Part shown: piece by piece, positions 60,109 to 64,000 of the stretch
Layout: each line of letters starts with the position of its first letter
How positions within the stretch are numbered: the first letter of the stretch is position 1
From: Enterococcus sp. 9E7_DIV0242
Lineage (GTDB): Bacteria > Bacillota > Bacilli > Lactobacillales > Enterococcaceae
NCBI RefSeq assembly: GCF_002140975.2
Contig: NZ_CP147247.1
Coordinates: 992,001-1,056,000 of the forward strand
Direction: 5' to 3'
DNA: 64,000 nt
Translations under genes and position numbers: made by a program
The notes under the pieces: model-generated
Database searches by the model: none
What the model saw: the letters and a program-made list of their open reading frames with translations, nothing else
Told to the model about the DNA's origin: nothing

Positions 60109-62394
60109 CTACTGCTCTTTTCTATACGGGATCTCCCACTCATTTTCTGACGATACAATCCCCTGCTGCCCATAAACGGTAACATCTACAGCTGCTCCTT
60201 CTTCCAGAGAAAGACAGATTCTTTCTTTATCAATCGTAATATGCAACAAACTGCCTTGATACATAACTGAGAAATGACAATTACTCCATTTTTCCGGCAA
60301 GCGCGGTGTCAGCTCCAGAAAGTCTTCTCGAATCCGCAATCCGGCAAAACCAAAGACCAGGCCTAAATACGTACCACCCATATTGGCGGCATGAATGCCA
60401 TCCTGCGTATTGTGGTGGGAATTTGTGATATCTATTTTGGATGATTCGTCGAAATAGTGATAGGCCTTCTCTACCTCTCCGATCTGATTCGCTACAATAC
60501 TAAATATACAGGAGGACAAAGAAGAATCATGTGTCGTACGTTTTTCGTAATAGGCGTAGCCTCGTTTGAGTGCCTCTTCATCAAATGCTTGATCGTGCAG
60601 AAAATAAGCCAGTACTAAATCTGCCTGTTTACACACTTGGTGTCTGTACAAATAGAGCGGATGATAATGTAACAATAATGGAAATTTTTCTTTTGGTAAT
60701 TCTTCGATTGGTAAAATCGGTTTTTCCAAGAAACTGTCATCCTGTGCATGGATCTGCAGTTCATCTGAATAGGGTAGATACATTGCATCCGCTGCTGCTT
60801 GATAGGCGGTCATTTCCTCATCTGTCACGCCAAGCTGTTCAATAAATAGCGCATTTTTTTCTTTTAACAATGGGTAGAGTTTTACCAGCCAACGCAATTG
60901 GTATTGAACAGACTGGTTGGTGTAGTAATTATTATTGACCACACATGTATATTCATCTGGTCCCGTCATGCAGTTAAGAACGAATCGTGTTCCTTCATAA
61001 TGCCCAACATCTAGCCAAAGACGACTAGTTTCAATCAGAATTTCACCACCATAGTTCAACAAGCAGTCGATATCTCCCGTCGCATGATAATACTGGATGA
61101 TTGAATAGGCAATGTCGCTATTGATATGGTATTGGGCTGTTCCTGAAGGATAATACCCGGAGGACTCTGTTCCGGAAATGGTCCGCCACGGGAATAGTGC
61201 ACCTTGTTTATGTCCTAATGTTCGTGCATTTTCACGAGCTTTATCCAAAATCATATAGCGAAATTCAATCAATTTGCTGGCAATTTCAGGATAGGTTAAG
61301 GTAAAAAAGGGCATCATATAGATTTCCGTATCCCAAAAGTAATGGCCTTCGTATCCTTCTCCACTCAATCCCTTCGCTGCAATATTAGAAATACCATCTT
61401 TTCCAGCTGACTGAATCAAACTGTACAGGCTATAGTTTAGCGATTCATTGAGTAGCGGATCGCCGCCAACGGATAGCTCGGCCCGCTGCCAGAATTTTTG
61501 TAGATACTCTTCTTGTACTCGATACCACTCCATCAACGTTTTTTCGCGAACCTTAGCCAGCAGATCAGCACCAGCCTTTTCCAACTCATATCTTCTTGAA
61601 TCTATGAAGAGGCTGTATTTGATTATACTCGCTGTTTCCCCCGACTTTATTTGACCATCATAGACAACAGAGATACTTTCACTTTCTTCAACTGCTCCTA
61701 GTTCTAACTGAGGGGAGGCTTCATGAAAAACGAGTGTTTGAACTGCGAGGTTTGATGTTTTTGTCACAGCAGTGATTTTGGAAACGGCCTGTTCTTCTTC
61801 ATAAATCGTCTCTGCAACAGATAAATAGTCCTCGGTTTCCGCAGCCATCCTCGGGTCATCAGGGTTCACAAAATTATGTGCTGTCCCATGGTGCTCAGAC
61901 ACAATAGAGAGAGTTCCTTCAAAATCATGGGAGGTTATCTTTATCTCTATCGTAAACAATGGCAGCAACACAAAGGATGTCATTCTACGATAGCTGACAG
62001 TCACTTCCTTGCCTTGCTCATTCTTCCAGATAAATTGACGCGAAGCAGTTCCTTTTTCCATGTCCAATACACGGCACATCTCACGAACACCTTGGCTGAA
62101 AGCAGTCACTTCTTCACCATCAAGGTACAGATGCACGCTCTGAGTATCAGCCACATTCAAGATGACCTCTTTCTTGTTAGGAAATCCATACAGCTGTTCG
62201 GCCTGTTTCATTTCTGCAACATCATAAACACCATTGATATATTGCCCTCGGCTGGAAATATAGTCCATTGGATAGCCCTCTTCGAAATTACCACGAACGC
62301 CAATATAGCCGTTGGCTGTATGAAAAAGGGTTTCTTGAAGTCTCAACTCCTCGTTGGTTAGAGGAAAATCCTTCTTGATCATTTGCTTACTCAT
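60109..62394 (-). CDS. Glycoside hydrolase family 65 phosphorylase (maltose-phosphorylase-like)
   Basis: 761-residue inverting phosphorylase that splits an alpha-glucoside such as maltose with phosphate into glucose and beta-glucose 1-phosphate. N-terminal beta-sandwich (ETLFHTANGYIGVRGNFEEG), then the (alpha/alpha)6 barrel with GHYFWDTEIYMMPFF, the general-acid Glu in MTGPDEYT, phosphate-binding residues near HHNTQDGIHAANMGG and a C-terminal beta sheet. The family also includes trehalose, trehalose-6-phosphate, kojibiose and nigerose phosphorylases, so the substrate is open. It follows an AraC regulator in the same direction and both are divergent from galK. No sugar transporter or phosphoglucomutase lies in the window. 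Confidence 0.85.
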   Translation of the reverse strand: MSKQMIKKDFPLTNEELRLQETLFHTANGYIGVRGNFEEGYPMDYISSRGQYINGVYDVAEMKQAEQLYGFPNKKEVILNVADTQSVHLYLDGEEVTAFSQGVREMCRVLDMEKGTASRQFIWKNEQGKEVTVSYRRMTSFVLLPLFTIEIKITSHDFEGTLSIVSEHHGTAHNFVNPDDPRMAAETEDYLSVAETIYEEEQAVSKITAVTKTSNLAVQTLVFHEASPQLELGAVEESESISVVYDGQIKSGETASIIKYSLFIDSRRYELEKAGADLLAKVREKTLMEWYRVQEEYLQKFWQRAELSVGGDPLLNESLNYSLYSLIQSAGKDGISNIAAKGLSGEGYEGHYFWDTEIYMMPFFTLTYPEIASKLIEFRYMILDKARENARTLGHKQGALFPWRTISGTESSGYYPSGTAQYHINSDIAYSIIQYYHATGDIDCLLNYGGEILIETSRLWLDVGHYEGTRFVLNCMTGPDEYTCVVNNNYYTNQSVQYQLRWLVKLYPLLKEKNALFIEQLGVTDEEMTAYQAAADAMYLPYSDELQIHAQDDSFLEKPILPIEELPKEKFPLLLHYHPLYLYRHQVCKQADLVLAYFLHDQAFDEEALKRGYAYYEKRTTHDSSLSSCIFSIVANQIGEVEKAYHYFDESSKIDITNSHHNTQDGIHAANMGGTYLGLVFGFAGLRIREDFLELTPRLPEKWSNCHFSVMYQGSLLHITIDKERICLSLEEGAAVDVTVYGQQGIVSSENEWEIPYRKEQ

Positions 62395-62466
62395 TTCTGT
62401 ACACCTCTCTCTTCTTTGGTTTCAGTGTACCATTAGCCAGCCTTCGATTTCTTTCTAAATCTTCTT

Positions 62467-63306
62467 CTATTTATGTCGATTTCTTCTCTTCATTTGATAT
62501 TCCTTTGGAGTCATTTGATAGGATTTTTTAAAACTATGAATATATGAATGAATACTGGTAAACCCATTATCAATTGCAATATCAGTGACTGTTTTATCCG
62601 TTAATTGAAGCTCATTGATCGATTTTCTCAAACGAAAATCAAGTAAATATTGATAAAAACTTCTTTTCATCGTCATAGTAAAGAGCTTAGAAAAATAAGA
62701 CACCGAATATCCAGCTGTCGCAGCAGCCTGTTCTAGTGTTAGTGGTTGTTGATACGATTGCTCAATCAAGTCCAGTACCGTTGACAACCGTTCCTTAATC
62801 TCAAATAGTCGTGTTTCTTCTTCCACCGATACACGTGTCTCCCGATAGAGTTGCATGAGTAGCTTAAGTAGCAATGACACGATTTCCGCCTCATGATAGA
62901 CCTCTTTCTGTTCATAAAGACGACCTATTTCTGTTATGTAGCCTATCAACTCAGCTTTATTTTTCTGAACCAAAACTGGATCGAATTTTCCTTTATCATG
63001 CTCCGGGAACCATGCTTGAATGAAATCAGAAGGAATCAGCAAGGTAATTCCATTCATTTCGTCATTTGATGCAACAGCAAATATCTGGTGGATTTCCCTA
63101 CTATTAATCACTGTTAGATCCCCTTTTTCCATCACCTGTTTGTGTCCTTCTACTTCAAGACCAACTCTTCCTGACGCCACAAATAAGATTTCCACGCTTC
63201 GGTGCCAGTGGACGGGCGAAGTTAGTTCTGGTCCATTGAGCTGTTGGTTCCATATTTTTATCGGCAGCAGAGGGTTGTCACTCTGAACATATTCATGGAT
63301 CGCCAT
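62467..63306 (-). CDS. AraC-family transcriptional regulator with cupin sensor
   Basis: 279 residues. The N-terminal cupin (HWHRSVEILFVASGRVGLEVEG, GDLTVINSREIHQIFAV) binds a sugar-like effector. The C-terminal 100 residues have the two helix-turn-helices of AraC (LEQAAATAGYSVSYFSKLFTMTMKRSFYQYL and VTDIAIDNGFTSIHSYIHSFKKSYQMTPKEY). GAGGTG precedes the ATG. It is 72 bases upstream of the GH65 gene and likely activates it; it may also act on the divergent galK. Confidence 0.9.
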   Translation of the reverse strand: MAIHEYVQSDNPLLPIKIWNQQLNGPELTSPVHWHRSVEILFVASGRVGLEVEGHKQVMEKGDLTVINSREIHQIFAVASNDEMNGITLLIPSDFIQAWFPEHDKGKFDPVLVQKNKAELIGYITEIGRLYEQKEVYHEAEIVSLLLKLLMQLYRETRVSVEEETRLFEIKERLSTVLDLIEQSYQQPLTLEQAAATAGYSVSYFSKLFTMTMKRSFYQYLLDFRLRKSINELQLTDKTVTDIAIDNGFTSIHSYIHSFKKSYQMTPKEYQMKRRNRHK

Positions 63307-63538
63307 TTTTTCACCTCTTGATCTATCATTCCAATTCTCTTAATAAGTATAACTTATTTGATTGAAAAATGTTTTATATCTCTAAATTTTTTGAAGCGAG
63401 TAAGCCGATCTGTATGCTTAAAAATTGAGTCATCCTTACTTTTATCTTGCACAATTTAAAACGCTTCCTTTTCCACTTGAAATCATTCAGTAAATGTTTT
63501 ACAATATATTTACTAAATAATTTACTGGAGGTTTTTTT
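63307..63538. other. Divergent regulatory region between AraC and galK
   Basis: No gene. It holds the galK promoter at 63477-63505 and operator-like inverted repeats at 63489-63528. AAAACGCTT at about 63459 is a weak cre-like sequence (about 11 of 14). Confidence 0.5.
63477..63528 (+). promoter_or_regulatory. galK promoter with operator-like repeats
   Basis: TTGAAA (63477-63482) and TACAAT (63500-63505) are 17 bases apart. CAGTAAA at about 63489 and TTTACTG at about 63521 are inverted copies, with TTTACTAAA between, similar to GalR-type operators of lactic acid bacteria. Confidence 0.6.
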
Positions 63539-64000
63539 ATGGAAGCACAGCTGCAGCAAAACTATACAACACAATTCGGCTCAGAAAATGGACAGGCATA
63601 CTTCGCTCCCGGACGGATCAACTTAATTGGTGAGCACACCGATTACAATGGTGGCCATGTTTTTCCAGCAGCGATCACAATTGGCACTTATGGTATCGCT
63701 GAAAAAAGAGACGATCGCAAGATTCGCCTTTATTCTGAAAATTTTGCAGCATTGGGCATCATCGAATTTGATCTGGATGATTTATCTTACCAAAAAGAAC
63801 ATGATTGGACGAACTATCCCAAAGGCATGATTCGTTATCTGCTCGAACAAGGATTGCCGATCGATCATGGTATGAATATTCTATTTTATGGAACAATCCC
63901 TAACGGTGCCGGACTCTCCTCTTCTGCTTCCATTGAATTATTGACCGGAGTGATTTTAAAAGATTTGTTTGATTTAGATGTAGATATGCTGACGCTTGTA
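63539..64000 (+). CDS. galK: Galactokinase, cut by window edge
   Basis: GHMP-family kinase that phosphorylates galactose to galactose 1-phosphate, first step of the Leloir pathway. The N-terminal 154 residues are visible: the galactokinase signature FAPGRINLIGEHTDYNGGHVFP and the GHMP ATP-binding motif IPNGAGLSSSASIELL are intact. The rest lies beyond 64000. GGAGG stands just before the ATG. The gene probably starts a gal operon running right. Confidence 0.96.
   Translation, partial: MEAQLQQNYTTQFGSENGQAYFAPGRINLIGEHTDYNGGHVFPAAITIGTYGIAEKRDDRKIRLYSENFAALGIIEFDLDDLSYQKEHDWTNYPKGMIRYLLEQGLPIDHGMNILFYGTIPNGAGLSSSASIELLTGVILKDLFDLDVDMLTLV

Noticed and set aside
1..64000. CRISPR array or tRNA cluster
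   Set aside because: No short regularly spaced repeats with unique spacers and no tRNA cloverleaf were recognised; the only periodic repeats are the polA-upstream modules, whose intervals are not spacers.

Overview
The window looks like a low-GC Enterococcus chromosome. Three things point there: the ebsA/ebsC pair around an RNase HI-like gene, a tmRNA tag ending in the usual ALAA, and enterococcal-type CopB, LtaS and SagA-like proteins. I cannot fix the species. Most of it is ordinary core genome: mutM and polA at the left, then ltaS, a two-component system, a split ThrE-type exporter, typA, argS, and a GH65 phosphorylase beside galK at the right. Neither a ribosomal RNA, a tRNA nor a CRISPR array was seen.

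Left part (1-18485): mutM (cut by the window edge) and polA are preceded by a tandem array of hairpin repeats of about 107 bases. Then come an aldo/keto reductase, an Mga-like regulator, a complete ISL3-family insertion sequence with an 8-base target duplication, a CopB-type copper ATPase, an XRE regulator, a secreted SagA-like coiled-coil M23 hydrolase, a cold-shock gene and several small membrane or acetyltransferase genes.

Accessory island (18486-29224): a 10.65-kb decayed prophage sits in the 3' end of ssrA (tmRNA). It is bounded by perfect 91-base direct repeats, with a tyrosine integrase next to attR. What remains is the lysogeny module (repressor fused to an ImmA-like protease, Cro, antirepressor), a DEDDh exonuclease with a BRCT domain, a tail-chaperone remnant with a -1 slippery heptamer, and a tape-measure/endolysin chimera. 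Large internal deletions explain these fragments. Between the lysin end and attL lie cargo genes: a lipoprotein, a secreted trypsin-like protease, a multi-pass membrane protein, a 30-residue hydrophobic peptide under an attenuator-like leader, and a hairpin-dense segment of about 550 bases that looks like a large structured phage RNA of the ROOL/GOLLD kind. This is the most promising place for something undescribed.

Middle part (29225-45900): ssrA, an arcT/arcD-like pair with a catabolite-response site, a VOC protein, free methionine-R-sulfoxide reductase, ebsA/RNase H/ebsC, an RlmI-like methyltransferase, ltaS, and an FtsX-like permease with a degenerate ABC partner. These are followed by an IS110-family element with a likely bridge RNA, and a histidine kinase/response regulator pair.

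Right part (45900-64000): split ThrE, typA, SuhB-like phosphatase with UPF0223, a CLC-type fluoride exporter behind a fluoride riboswitch, an orphan phage-like NAGPA protein, an HD hydrolase, GrpB, a TetR regulator with paired operators driving a leaderless M23 protein, argS behind a T-box leader, and an AraC-GH65 operon divergent from galK.
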